A DNA stretch of 47,169 bases from Chara braunii (lineage: Eukaryota; Streptophyta; Charophyceae; Charales; Characeae): contig BFEA01000376.1 in the NCBI GenBank assembly GCA_003427395.1, positions 609,673 through 656,841 of the forward strand, given 5' to 3'. The notes beneath the pieces were generated by a model. That model did not search any database, had not been told where the DNA came from, and saw only the letters and a program-made list of their open reading frames with translations. The first letter of the stretch is position 1; each line of letters opens with the position of its first letter. The translations under genes were made by a program, and so were the position numbers. Positions 29,593-41,456 of the stretch are shown in pieces.

Positions 29593-29696
29593 CAGTACCT
29601 TTCCCCTCGTGAAAAACAAATGTGCGGCGCATTTTTGGGGGGTCCGAGAAGCGGACAGAAATGGCTGGTGGTGCCTGCCAAAAGCAGGCCCGTGCC

Positions 29697-29698
<2 letters not shown>

Positions 29699-29729
<31 letters not shown>
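29699..29729. repeat. poly-T tract (31 nt)
   Basis: A pure T run. It may be the poly(A) tail of a - strand retroposed fragment, but no source element is recognised beside it. Confidence 0.9.
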
Positions 29730-29730
<1 letters not shown>

Positions 29731-29997
29731 GCGCGTAGGGTGAATTTAGGCTCGACGTCAATAGCCGGGCGGGTGCTGGTGGAACATTGCTCCAATCTAT
29801 TCGTAGGGAGCAGCACGTGCTGGGAGCCAGGCCCAGTGTCCCTTATGAAGTACTTACAAATCATTGAGATACCGGGGCCATTACCCGACTTCGGATGAGA
29901 ACAAATAGAGTAATAGAGTTCTTCGGAGTTCTTCGGAAAACTGAACTATTAAGGATTTCTGTAACAAAATTACCAATTTACCGTTCTACGTCCTAGA

Positions 29998-30120
29998 TCC
30001 ATTCAAGTTATGGGCTGACACATGGGGCCACAGCAAGTCTGACTGAAATACCCATTCGGTTTGGCACAAATATTTTCTGAACAGTCAAACGATTCTTGTC
30101 TATTCTGATTTCTCTTTAAA
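29998..30120. repeat. dispersed repeat, copy 2
   Basis: Matches 29,105-29,230 with substitutions. It ends at TTAAACCACCAGTACATCC (30,116-30,134), a left terminus of the TTAA MITE family; no matching right end was found nearby. Confidence 0.6.
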
Positions 30121-30218
30121 CCACCAGTACATCCAGCTATTGGTCGCGGGCTCTTTTCCGAGGCCGCCCACTGTGGATTCAATTTATCTACGACGCTGGG
30201 CCTCCAAAATTTTTGTAG

Positions 30219-30594
30219 GCGACGAGTTTTCTTTTCAGCAAGGCTGGGGTCGTGAACACTGTACTGGCAGTTTAATGCTGCGGAGTGTAACCCACATCCC
30301 TGAGTTGTTTTGGAATTTCTTGCCCTAGGAAAGTACACACGAGGGCCGGAGGTGCATCTTGAAGGCTACTGAAAAATTCCCGAAGTTGGGGTACTCGGAA
30401 TTTCACACCTAAGCGACGAGTTTTCTTTTCAGCAAGGCTGGGGTCGTGAACACTGTACTGGCAGTTTAATGCTGCGGAGTGTAACCCACATCCCTGAGTT
30501 GTTTTGGAATTTCTTGCCCTAGGAAAGTACACACGAGGGCCGGAGGTGCATCTTGAAGGCTACTGAAAAATTCCCGAAGTTGGGGTACTCGGAA
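30219..30594. repeat. recent tandem duplication, two perfect 182-bp copies
   Basis: 30,219-30,400 and 30,413-30,594 are identical as far as I can compare, separated by 12 bp (194-bp period). Identity indicates a recent event or an assembly duplication. Confidence 0.9.
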
Positions 30595-30599
30595 CCTTC

Positions 30600-31880
30600 C
30601 CCCCCTATGTCCCCCGTGAAATGATTAGAAACAGACCTAAGTTCCAGTGCAAACGAAATCAGAGGGAGGGGACCTTCCCCCGATGCAGCTGGCAGCAGAA
30701 GCAGTCGGGGCTCACTAGGTAGAGAACTCATCGTTCTCTCCATGTCCACCCCCGGCCCTGTGGCCCCTCTGGAGCTGGCAACGCCGAATTCCTGCACTCC
30801 CCCTCGTTCTCTCTCCAACTACTACTAATCTATTCTAACCATCCATCCTCTCTTTTGTCTATGGTGATATCCGCCATATTGCACCTACACTGGAAAGACC
30901 AGTTAAGGCCCAATAGGCACACTCAAACCTCCAGTACGAGGCAGTGGTGTGCGCAACAAGCCTGCTCACAGACAACCTCTCATAGCAGGGCAACAACATA
31001 TCCCATAGGGCAGGGTGAGCATTGGCCAAATTCTGAGAATTGAGTTGAGCTCATGATCATTCACTACAGATATGTGCGTTTACAATTGAGAGAAACAGGA
31101 AATCCCTTTTTCTTTTCCCATTTGTGCTCTCGTGGTCTGAACCCGACCATATTGCACCTCAGCCAACTGACATAATATCACAGCCCCACCACGGAGGGCA
31201 CCGATCACGTGGACTGCACTTAGCACTTAGTGCACACAGCAGTACCTATTTCACGAAGCCCACATCTTATCACCAACAGCACATGACATCCAACCCACTA
31301 GTTACTGCTCACAGAATATGCCACCCAGACCACATAGTACCAAGTGTACGGGCACTGCAGATAGTGCCAACCAGGGCAAATAATAGACTACCTCTACAGT
31401 GTTTACACTACACCTTGGCTGTATATAGTGGACAGCTCTACTCTCCAACCAGTTCTGCATAGCAAGTTGTATATAATTCACAGTGGCATTCGACCTTCTC
31501 TTTCTTTGGTTACCGTGGGCCCTGTGGCCACTTTCTCTTGCATGGGCAGAGCCACTGTGGGCTCATGCTAGGGCTATCTTAGATGCCTTCGGGCACAGCA
31601 ACGACCACATTCCCACGGAGAGGGGAACAAGCCCTTTGGCTCATGTGGTCTGAACCACGGAGAACATCGGTGTACCCTTCGGGAAAAGTTGGCGGCCTAT
31701 CAAGTTTGCATCTGGAGAGCACAGGCAAGACCGACTTAGGAGGAGGTGGTCTAGGGTCGAATGTGCGCGTTGTTGCTTGGCTCTCGGCTGGTCAGGGACA
31801 GCGACGGGTATGGCACCAAGGAAGGGCACGAAGGGCACCGCCACCAAGCCAGCTAAGAGTAGACTAAGTGGCAATGGGAA
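30600..31880. other. no gene recognised
   Basis: Mixed sequence. Two short stretches begin with CATATTGCACCT (about 30,875 and 31,148), but similarity does not extend far. No domain is seen in any frame. Confidence 0.4.
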
Positions 31881-31886
31881 GAAGAT

Positions 31887-31923
31887 AGAAGAAGAAGAAG
31901 AAGAAGAAGAAGAAGAAGAAGAA
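31887..31923. repeat. (GAA)n microsatellite
   Basis: About twelve GAA triplets; it creates a spurious poly-Ser frame on the - strand. Confidence 0.95.
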
Positions 31924-31929
31924 TGAAGA

Positions 31930-33079
31930 AGTGGAGCAAGGGAAGGCAAGGAAAACGTCAACCAAATGCTTCTCTTCGACCAGCCAACGTATGACAAGGT
32001 AGTTTTTTTTTTTTCTAAACACAAAACACACATGCTCAATCTATTCTGGGGGGCGCCACTCCAGTTGCATATTATAGGCAAGCAAATTGAACAGATATTT
32101 GAATCAAGAGAAAAAGAAGTATGATAGAAAAGATAAAAAGGAGGCCACCTCAGCCCGGCCTGAGCCACCATGAGCGAGGGGGATCTCAACACCGCCAGTG
32201 TCGAGCACACCTGCAGCCCTTTTATGGGGGGGGCGATGCTGGCCGGAAAACACCCCCAAGGTACCCAGACACAGCATGGATCACCCTAGAAAGGACCGCC
32301 ATCTGCCCGCACCGCCGCAGCAATCCGCTGGCCCTGCACCCCAGTCCCACCATTCACGAACTTGTCTTAACCCTGCTCACCTCCATAAGACACGAACACT
32401 AGCCCATTGCTTAGTATGACAGACCCCTCTTTCAAGACGTCACCATACCTCATCACTTCAAGGTCAGACCCCTTTCCACCCAATCAACCCCTATCAAAAA
32501 CAGCTGCCACCATCAAGACAGAGACAGTCACTATGTACAGAGGCTTACAAAGCCTAACGAGGACTTACGACTCCTGATAGGATGCGATTCAAAGCGTCAA
32601 AGGAAGGACACCCTTATCAGTGTCTAAACAAACATCTGGAAAAATGAAAGTCAGACTAATACACTATCATCCTATTACTGTACAGCCTTGGCCAAAATAG
32701 CCCATAAAGCTAAAAACCCACAGGCCCTCAAGGTCATACTCCGATCCAGGGTCCTCGCAAGATTCCAAAAGCTATCCGAATCTCGTACCCACTCACCAAC
32801 CCACCATATCTGCCCCATGTTTCCGAGAACTTGACAATTCTTCCTTCATTCCTTCATGAGAGCGACTGTATTTGAAACTTTCTGAGAGAAGGGATTGACG
32901 CATTCACTCTATTGACTTGCTTCTCAGCACCTGCATCGTAATTACCTTCCCCTCCAGCATTCCTCAGGGTCTATATGGCCCGGAGCACCGCTTCCCAAAT
33001 GACCTCCATCACTCTGAGCCCTGATTTGTCCTTGTTGGGTACTGCAACAAACCCTCCCAGCAGAATATGACCCAAATTC
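31930..33079. other. no gene recognised; possibly eroded retroelement
   Basis: It precedes (on +) a weak LINE remnant. It may contain further eroded LINE sequence, but I could not identify motifs. Confidence 0.3.
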
Positions 33080-33300
33080 CACCATCAATCCTGCCCACCA
33101 CTGCCCAAATCCTCATACGACCGGGCACTGGACAAACAGATGAGGGATGGACTCCACCTGTTGACAGCCTGCCAGTCACGTGGCATTATGGAACTGACTC
33201 TTAGACGCCTGCCGTTCCGCCGTGGGTACGATTGATTCAGACAGAGCCCATAACAGCAAAAATCAGACAACATTACGCTGAGCAACTTGGTCAATAAGAG
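33080..33300 (-). pseudogene. weak LINE remnant (zf-RVT-like end)
   Basis: A - strand frame through about 33,180-33,120 reads GCQQVESIPHLFVQCP, matching the second half of the zf-RVT knuckle (Cys, then Glu-x-x-x-His-Leu-Phe-x-x-Cys-Pro). Stops occur on both sides. Only this knuckle supports the call. Confidence 0.4.
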
Positions 33301-33305
33301 AGGGG

Positions 33306-33306
<1 letters not shown>

Positions 33307-33349
<43 letters not shown>

Positions 33350-33382
33350 GGGGAGAGAGGGAGAGAGAGAGAGAGAGAGAGG
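33307..33382. repeat. poly-G run (42 nt) followed by (GA)n
   Basis: An uninterrupted run of 42 G on the + strand, then GA repeats. Such a run can fold into G-quadruplexes; its true length is uncertain because long homopolymers are hard to sequence. Confidence 0.9.
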
Positions 33383-34230
33383 AAAAAAAGATAGAAGAAA
33401 GATACAATCCCAGGTATCCCGAACGCGACCAATATGGCCATATTGAATTGAAAAATTAAGCACCGCCAACACTCAAATGATACACGTGAAGTTCATGGCG
33501 CAGTGACCCTACGCTGCGTTTCATCCGGTCCGCCAAACCGGTACTCGTCAGGGGTCTTCTCAGTCGCAAGGAAAAAGGGACTGGATGATTAGACGGTAGA
33601 ACAAGTATTTAGTCTAGAAGAAAGGACTGGAAGGAGACCTCCCTATGGCCACATCAATACCGAGAAACCAAAAGGAAGAACAGAGACGAGGTAAAGAACC
33701 AGGTTCCGAAAGTCAGAAAAGAATGGACCATAGTTAGGACCAGATTCTTGAGGAAAGAATTAGTCTGGTCAGCCAGAAGCAGTTGAGCTTGGGCCACCAT
33801 GAAACACTTGCTTCTCAAGAAAGTAACTCCCACTTCGCAGACCGCCATTTGTCACACCGTTGTTCATCCAGCCAGTTCGACCCCAATTGTCATCGGAAAT
33901 TTTGTTTTCACAAAACAAAGGGAAACAAAACAGAAAACGGAAAGCATCCAGCTATTTCATCTATTCTAACATTGGTTCCACGTGAGAATGTACCGGGCCC
34001 GGTCTGAAGGACTGACTCCAATTGTCACAGTCTCAGACCCTGTCCGCCGGTAGCGCCTTAGTGAACATCACTGCTGCGAAACCTGCCCGTACCCCTACCC
34101 GCTTGGTAAATAGCCCAGATGGTAAAGAGACCATAAGAGTCCTGCCTGCTTCGGATTGGGCAGCACTTTGAGGAAAGCACATTGTTCTTTCCATGATCCT
34201 GTCAACCATCTTGCAATGTAGATGGAAGGG
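33383..34230. other. no gene recognised
   Basis: No domain, splice pattern or RNA gene is seen. Confidence 0.4.
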
Positions 34231-34457
34231 AGCCACTCTCGCTTGGCCCACCGCTGCACAAGTTCTCTCCTAATGTCAAAACAGGGAGGGAGGGATTGGT
34301 ACAAGTCTTCGTAGTGACCTGGTGCAAGGTGACCTTCCTACTGTAGCCACTCTCGGTTGGCCCACCGCTGCACAAGCTCCCTCCTGATGTCAAAACAGGG
34401 AAGGAGGGATTGGTACATTGTCTTCGCCGTGACCTGTTACAAGGTGACCTTCCTATT
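34231..34457. repeat. 114-bp tandem duplication
   Basis: Units start at 34231 and 34345 (AGCCACTCTCGCTTGGCC and AGCCACTCTCGGTTGGCC) and remain similar to the end, GGTGACCTTCCTA. Confidence 0.85.
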
Positions 34458-36380
34458 GTTATGATTCTGTCTTGGCCAGGTTGACAATTGTGGGTCCAAC
34501 AGTAAGTCCCTTCGAGCCTCAGCTAACTGACAAGCTACTTGTAGAAGGGTCCCAAGTACAAGCTGGTCACGCCTTCCGTGTTTTCCGATCGTCTGAAGAT
34601 CACTGGCAGTCCTGCCAGGAATGCGATCAAGGAGCCTGTTGCACGTGGCATTATTTGTTTGGTCAGTGCCCATGTCAATCAGCAGATTTACAGTCGAGCT
34701 ATGGACACATAAGGGATTGTGTGTGTGGAGTAGGAGCATTGTCAGGGTATGGAAGGGAAGGGGCCGATAATGGATGCAAGATAAGGGTAGGGTAGAACCT
34801 GGAGGAGATCTGTGCGACCCAGTTTGCCAGAAATAGTGTTTCTCAAATCAACGTGCCATACTTTTGTGGTGATGCGGCAGTGCAATGTCATTCATTAACA
34901 CGCCGGGAAAAAACAAAAGCTAGTGGCAGAAGACAAACTGCGCTCCACAAGGGTTTGCATTTCTTAGTGCCATATGAAATCCATATAAAGAAAAATAAGC
35001 CAGCCATGTGGTGCAGCATGTGCAGGTTTTCGAATAACCCATAACAAACATCCAACCTGGCTGACCCGGTAAGGATTCGTAGCATTTCTGCCGCGACCAT
35101 TCGGCCGGGGTTTTTTGTAATTTTACTGCACATCCATATGCCACACGCAACACCAAGGAGACCCTGCAATCCAGACAGTTTGCCATTCGACACAAGTCGT
35201 CACAATGAATGTAACCTTCCACTCGACCTTTAAGATTGAACGGTTTATTTATTTTACCCTAGGGGTCTAGCATGGCATGTCGTGCACGACGCCCACATTT
35301 ACAATGTGATCCATCACTCCTCGCCGTTGTCTAAATAACATATAATCGACCCATTATAACTGCTGCGCTGTTGGGATGGTCCCAACCACCACCTTATTGC
35401 ATGTTATTGCACAGAACATGAGCAAATACCCTTGCATGTCATTGCACAGAACATGAGCAAATATCCTTGTAAGTTTGTAACTTGTAAGGGTGTTTGCTCT
35501 GTTAAAGGGATTAGGAGATGATCAGGAGTATCAGTTTAAATCGAATCAGCTCATCGTCACATGAACAATCATGAATCAGTCATCGGCTAATCGGTTCAAG
35601 CGAACATTGAATTTGGAAAGCGTATGCACCTACTATGCGGGCTATTTGAGAGTTGGGAACCATTTGCTGGCTGATCAGTCTATTACTCCTGATGAGAGTT
35701 TGTTTTCACCGGGAGTCACTTATGGACCACTCTCCCTGTCCTATCAATCTGAGAACATAGTAGACCAAGCGGGATGAACCAATCAAGAGAGCTTAATCGT
35801 TGAGTTGAGCCAAGTAAATCGTATTAGTCGGCAGGGTAATCTAGCAACAGTGATCACCCACTCTCAGAGACTCTTCATCACCTGTTGCGTGATCGATCAA
35901 GGAGAACGTCAATTCAATGTGGAGTCTCCTATCAAATACTGACTAGTAGACGAACAAGGAAAGTACTGATCAAACAAGGGTTAAAAGCCTTTACCACCAT
36001 AATCGTACACTTTTGCACCCTATGCTCATTTGCCAAGAGAGAATCATCTCAATGTAAATAACTCTCAAATGCAAAATGTCGCTTCAAGACATGTCACCAA
36101 GTAATCATTAAGGCCTACCGTCAACGAGGTTCCACCAAGTGACTGTGAAGGACATTTAGAAGTCATCTTCCTCACGACACACACTTCTTTCGGTCCGCGC
36201 CATTTATTATCTCACATATTGATATTATTCCCAAATGGATGGAGCAACATCTCGTACACATTGTCACGCATTTTCATAATTGTGTTATGATCCTGGCCAA
36301 TTTCAAAGTACGCATTCATCAGAAAGTACTATGCTGTCCAATTGCAAAAGAAATGAATGAACTTGAGAGCAGAGAGACAG
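34458..36380. other. no gene recognised; small tandem duplication
   Basis: Near 35,404-35,470 ATTGCACAGAACATGAGCAA is repeated twice (about 38-bp period). A CTGATGAG near 35,689 resembles a hammerhead core but lacks the partner segment. No coding region is recognised. Confidence 0.4.
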
Positions 36381-36502
36381 AAAGAAGAAGAAGAAGAAGA
36401 TGAAAGAAAGAAGAAGAAGAAGATGATGATGAACGAAAGAAGAAGAAGAAGATGATGAAAGAAAGAAGAAGAAGACGATGAAAGAAAGAAGAAGAAGAAG
36501 AT
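36381..36502. repeat. GAA/GAT-rich microsatellite
   Basis: Repeated blocks of AAGAAG with GATGAT and GAAAGAAAG spacers. The Ser-rich frames on the - strand are by-products. Confidence 0.9.
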
Positions 36503-36550
36503 GTACACCAGCGAAGACCAACAATAATTCCCTTGTTCTTCGCTAGACAA

Positions 36551-37595
36551 TCTCCTCCTCCTTATCTCCTCCCCTCTTATTCAAACAAGAAATACTACTA
36601 ATAATGTTGAATGGCTGAACCAGAATCAATGTCTGAATCCCTCTTCTACTGCAGGCATCACATGAGGTCCACCGTAGCCCTGGCCACCCTTGTTCCTCCT
36701 TCCACAACCGAGGCGATGGGGGACTACCAGGGCACTGCCCTGCTGTGCAAGGACAACGCAAAGCAACCTTGGCTGCTCGAGCTCAGGCTGTAATGTCTGA
36801 CTCTGCCTCGAAGCTTCTTGGTGTAGCTCTACCCCAACGGGGTCTTCCAAATGCAGCGCCCACCAAGGTGATGAAGATGGCGTCCACCATAGCTAGGTAA
36901 ATACCTATGGCGCTCCTCCCTAGCAGCACTGCTCTGATGTTAGCGCTGCACCAGCGCTCCAACCAGTGTGTCGCCAAACCTGCACACCGATAATGAGGAG
37001 GAGCACCTCGCTCCCCCTGGAGATATAGCGGCCTGCTTGCCTCTTGGATTGACTTCCTAGGACGTGCGGCCTTCAAACAACCGGTACCTCCCATTCGGAG
37101 GGAAACATCATTGCAGACTTTGATATTGCCTGCACAGGCCCTAGACCCAGACTGGTTGGACTGGTACTTGCCTAGACCTAGCCTACAACCACTGGGCCTC
37201 TAAAAATGCCAACTTTGTCTTCATCTCTCGCCCTCGAGTACCTAGCACATCTGCCTCTACCTAGTGTGGTACCGGCCTACCTGCTACTTGCGTTTTTTTC
37301 CGCTGCTTCAAGTGTCGCGGGCCTCTTTCCCCGCAACTCGAGTGTTTTCCCCCACTGCAACCCTCAAGGCCACGGCCACAGGTAAGTACCGGCCGTTTGG
37401 GCCTTCCACATGGACAAGTACCTTCGCGGGTCACACACACACTCAAACCGACAAGCACTCAGACAGGCATGCAAACCAGCAAGCACGCACACACTCAAAC
37501 CTAGAAAACCCAGCAGCAAGAGGGAAACTCAGCAAGGCCTACGTTCCATTGGCAAAACTCATAAATCAGTTGTGTGTCTCAGTCCGTGTTTGGCA
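36551..37595 (-). repeat. 3' LTR of the second gypsy element
   Basis: It matches both outer parts of the right LTR: 36,551-37,060 with 42,845-43,436, and 37,060-37,595 with 43,894-44,116 plus 46,318-46,671. It therefore shows the uninterrupted sequence at both insertion sites (CCTAGG for the TA element, CTAGTGTGGTACCGG for the LINE). A G-rich sequence on the - strand just before its start (GGGGGCATTGTTAGGACC) is the likely polypurine tract. Confidence 0.85.
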
Positions 37596-37678
37596 GGTCC
37601 TAACAATGCCCCCATCTCAGGAGCAAGGTCCCTTCGAGCGAGTAACTCATTCTGAGTCCCGACAAACGCGTCGTAAGT

Positions 37679-37984
37679 GAACATTCCAAAGAGATTCGGT
37701 GAGTACTTAGTAGCAGTGAGTTTTGCAGAGATTTTGGGAACAGCATCAGAAGCTATTTGTCGTTCGTATGCTTTGACAACGCGAGGTGCACTGCGCAGCG
37801 GTTCCTTCTTACAAATCCAATAGAGGTCGTCCGACGGGTGGTACATGAAGTGAATCTGATATTGTCTGTTACGTCCCTCCCCGGTGTGATTTTTAATTCT
37901 ATCTATTTTGTGACTGCCATTCATTGCACGAGGTATCATGTCCTCTCGATATTTGAAGGTTTTAGCATCACGATATATAAACAA
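37679..37984 (-). pseudogene. chromodomain-like tail of the second gypsy integrase
   Basis: KIDRIKNHTGEGRNRQYQIH, then F and YHPSDDLYWICKKEPL, then APRVVKAYERQI. The order (I-x-x-I-x-x-H, Y-x-I-x-F, W, P-x-V-V-x-x-Y-E) is that of chromodomain tails in chromoviruses. It is separated from the integrase body by broken sequence. Confidence 0.65.
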
Positions 37985-38476
37985 CTTCGACGCGTGAAAG
38001 ACTGGGTAAGTGCGCAGATGAGGAGGACAACAATTACGTATGAAGGACCGAACTTATCATCACCAATCGAGAGACGGTTAAACGGGGGCCCAAATATTCG
38101 CCGTTTTCATTGGCAATTGCGGTGCGAATTTCATCAAAATTTTTAAAAACAAACGATATGAGACCATAGTGCAAACATCAAAAAAGGAAACAGGCCAAAA
38201 AGAACGAAAAAAAAAACAAAAAAAGTTAAAAAACACTATGAAACCCTAACACAAAGACATTGTCCGAGTCAAAATGAAGCGTCCAACGAGTTCAACAAAA
38301 TGCCAACTTTTTCATTATTGATCCAAACATGTCAAAACTGCACACATGACGTACCTTAAAGCACATACATATCACACAGAAAGAAAAAGAAAAAATCAGC
38401 ACAATATGACAGTTTCAGTGCAATTCGGTGCAAAATTCGTCGAAAATAACACCCCTGGTTAACCACATGTGCACCA

Positions 38477-38847
38477 ATCACGTCCAGAACTTCCCGTGGA
38501 CCATAGTAGAGAGGGATAAGTTTGTGTGACACCCCTTCTTTTGAAAATGCAGACATCTTGACCCAGACATAACTTCCCACTTCGATCGTCGAAGGTTTGC
38601 AATTCTTATTTGCATGATGGATCATGGCATGTTGTAGCTTAGTCACTGCTGCGATGCACACGTGGTTATCACGTCCAGAACTTCCCGTGGACCATAGTAG
38701 AGAGGGAGAAGTTTGTGTGACACCCCTTCTTTCGAAAATGCAGACATCTTGACCCAGACATAACTTCCCACTTCGATCGTCGAAGGTTTGCAATTCTTAT
38801 TTGCATGATGGATCGTGGCATGTTGTAGCTTGGTCACTGCTGCGATG
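38477..38847 (-). repeat. 180-bp tandem duplication inside the integrase C-terminal region
   Basis: Copies at 38,477-38,656 and 38,668-38,847 (191-bp period) differ at only a few sites. Each encodes KLQHA, then IHHANKNCKPSTIEVGSYVW and YYGPREVLDV, so the GPY/F-region segment is present twice. Confidence 0.9.
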
Positions 38848-39782
38848 ACAACCTTGAGCACACAATCATACTTGACGCTGAAGCCAGGCCTGCAAGGCGC
38901 TAGACCAGCCAGTTGTTCAGGGAATACGTAGGAGAGCAGATTACTTGCCAATTGTAATGTAGCCTGTTTGGCGTCATGCCGGTAGACAAATGAATGAAGT
39001 TGTTGTATAACCCCTTGACCGAATACAACTCTTCATCCCACGTTTCATGATCAAGGATAATTGAAGCGCGGGGAAGCTGAAACACAGTCTGGTTAATTTC
39101 CTCGGCCAAACCGTTGGCTTCGGGATGTCCACCAAATGTCATACTCAGTTCGAGACTAAGGAGCTGGGACGTGAAGTCCTTCCCTTCTGTACTTACGAAG
39201 TGCGGGTCCCGATCGCTCGCAAGGGTTTTTGGGGTCCCGAACTGCAAAACGTACTTTTTGTGGAACTCGCGGATCAGGAGTTCAATTGGGGAATGAGGTG
39301 GCAATGGAATCCGATTTAGGAATTTAGGAAATCGATCAACAATCACCATCACTTGTGAATATTTTTTCTTACTTGTTTTTTCCATTTTCGTGAAGTCAAT
39401 ATAGACAGACTCTATGGGACCATTGGGAATGGGAGAGGTTTGAGCAGCCCCATGTGTTTTTGCCTTAATGGTTAATTTCGTTGACAGACTTGACACTCAG
39501 CCACAGACTTTTCAGCACACCCGTTCATTCTAGGCTAGTCAAATTGTTGTAACAAGTTTTTGTAGGTTTTTGCCATGCCGAAGTATGCACTCCGACCACG
39601 AGCCAAATCCAAGAAATGTGTGCAGAGAGGTTCATGGTTGGGTACACATAAACGACCATTATTTTCGTAGCGTTGGAAAGCCAGACCTTCTCATTCGTGA
39701 AAATCAGGCTGATTGTTGGGGTCAGCTCGCAGCTGCTCAAGGACTGGACCAAGGTCCGGATCCTTGGCAGTTTGCTCCACAA
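38657..39782 (-). pseudogene. integrase of the second gypsy element
   Basis: The zinc-binding end shows CTHFLDLARGRSAYFGMAK and, after a TAG where Trp is usual, ECQVCQRN. The core has VYIDFTKMEKTSKKKYSQVM (first Asp), LASDRDPHFVS (second Asp) and GHPEANGLAEEINQ (Glu), so the DDE residues remain. GLYNNFIHLSTGMTPNRLHY follows, then a frame change into the duplicated C-terminal segment. Damaged but with recognisable catalytic residues. Confidence 0.8.
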
Positions 39783-40416
39783 GCTCCTCCTGCAGTTTTT
39801 TCCAGAGTTTGTAGGAGTTCACAAGGCAAGTCATATGCTTGGGGTGGCGAGACAATGCATCAACAACGCGATTATAACAACCCTTCTTGTGTCTTAATTC
39901 AAAGTTAAAAATGTCAATCTTATGGAACCAGCAAATCAACGCAGGAAACAAGGTAGTTTGCTCCTTGATCCATTTCAAAGTCTCATGATCCGAGAAGACT
40001 TTGAAATGGCGCCCCAAAAGAAAGTGTTTTTGGTGGTCAAAAGTCATGCGTAAGGCATAAATTTCGCGCATGTAGGTGGAAGTAGCTACCTTTGCACTGG
40101 GTATGCGTTTGCTGTAGAATTCGAGTGGACGCAAGCCATCACCATCATCTTGTTGCAGCACTGCGTCAATCTCGTATTGGCTCGCATCTGTAGTGACTAC
40201 AAATATGAGTTTGGGATCTGCAATGCGGAGCAAAGGATGACTCACCAATGCCTCTTTCAAGGTTTGAAAGGCAATATCACATGCTTTATCCCATGTATAA
40301 GATACCTTTTTGCTTGTTAGTTTGGACAGTGGGTGCGCAATGATAGAAAATTGGGGCACAAATGTCGGATAGCATGATGCGAGACCAAGAAAAAAACGCA
40401 ATTTTCGGACATTCAC
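39691..40416 (-). pseudogene. RT connection and RNase H of the second gypsy element
   Basis: One 241-codon frame. FLGLASCYPTFVPQFSIIAH is the connection; FVVTTDASQYEIDAVLQQ carries the first catalytic Asp, STYMREIYALRM the Glu, VFSDHETLKWI and RVVDALSRHPK the remaining Asp residues. The catalytic set is complete, which makes this the best preserved enzyme domain in the window, although flanking parts are broken. Confidence 0.85.
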
Positions 40417-41210
40417 GGGTTGAGGTCACTTGCATATGACCTGAACCTTGGTTGCCTCAGGCGCAAAACCCGTAGCAGTTGCTGAAGATGGATGACGTTG
40501 TCCCTCCCAAACTCGGATTTCTTTAAGTTGAAATGAAGCTTTGTTTTCTCTAGGATGGTGAAGACTTCCTCAAGGTGCTTTATTTGTTCCTCGATTGATT
40601 TGTTGAAAATCGGAATGTCATCCAGATACATAACCACAAATCGATCAATTTGTTCGAGGAGGACCTTGTCCATAAGACTTTGAAAGGTGGTCGGTGCATT
40701 TGTGAGGCGGAAGGGCATTACGATGAATTCGTAAAGTCCGTCGTGTATCTTGAATGTAGTCTTATGCTGGTCTGCAAGATCAACTTCAATCTGGTGAAAC
40801 TTGAGATCGATCTTGAAAAAGACCTTGCACACACTTGCAACATCAAGCAGATCATCTATGCGCGGCAATGGGTACACATTCTTCCTTGTGATGTGGTTTA
40901 GACCGCGGTAATCAATACACATTCGGAGCTTGCCTCCTTTCTTTGGGACAAACAAAACTGTTGCAATGAATTCAGATTCGCTTGGCTTGATCCACCCTTT
41001 GTCAATCATCTCTTCAATTTGCTTCCGGAGTTCTTCCAACTCACCGGATTCCATACGGTATACACAACCTTTTGGAGGAGCAACGCCTATTGCTAACCAT
41101 TGTGTGTTTGACTGACCGCATGGAGACTCTACGCGGTTCGGCCATAACTTTCGGTAATCGGTTGAGTAAGCTTTGGATGTTTGCTGGAATTTTCGAGGGT
41201 GGGGAATCAA
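40413..41210 (-). pseudogene. reverse transcriptase of the second gypsy element
   Basis: A 265-codon frame with DKGWIKPSESEFIATVLFVP, KLRMCIDYRGLN, PLPRIDDLLD, FFKIDLKFHQIEVD (first catalytic Asp), YEFIVMPFRLTNAPTTFQ, and an intact YLDD in FVVMYLDDIPIF. The motif normally SGYHQI reads KFHQI. The frame derails after KKSEFGRDN near 40,490, where it should continue to the RNase H frame (-1 relation at 40,413-40,416). Confidence 0.85.
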
Positions 41211-41456
41211 AAAAAGGATTACCTAAATCGGGTGGCAAATTAGTAGTGAAGGCAACCAAATCTAAAGTAGAATCATTTGGTCTAGAAGTAGGTGCAGAAG
41301 TAGAAATACTAGAAGTAGGCACATTAGGCAAAGTAGGATTTGAACTAGCCGCAAAAGTAGAAGGCACATGGGTAGGACGAACAAAAGCAACATACAATTT
41401 CTCTTCCACCATTTGCTTGCACCACTTTTTGCAAAACTGCATTACATTGAGATAGG

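Noticed and set aside
33370-33480. Pro-rich and Ser-Leu-rich frames around the poly-G tract as a protein
   Set aside because: They are produced by the C run (complement of poly-G) and the GA repeat.
35680-35720. CTGATGAG near 35,689 as a third hammerhead motif
   Set aside because: No GAAA-type second core segment and no stems I or III can be drawn around it.
31887-36524. Long Ser-, Phe- or Lys-rich open frames on the - strand
   Set aside because: They are translations of GAA, GAT and poly-purine microsatellites with no domain content.
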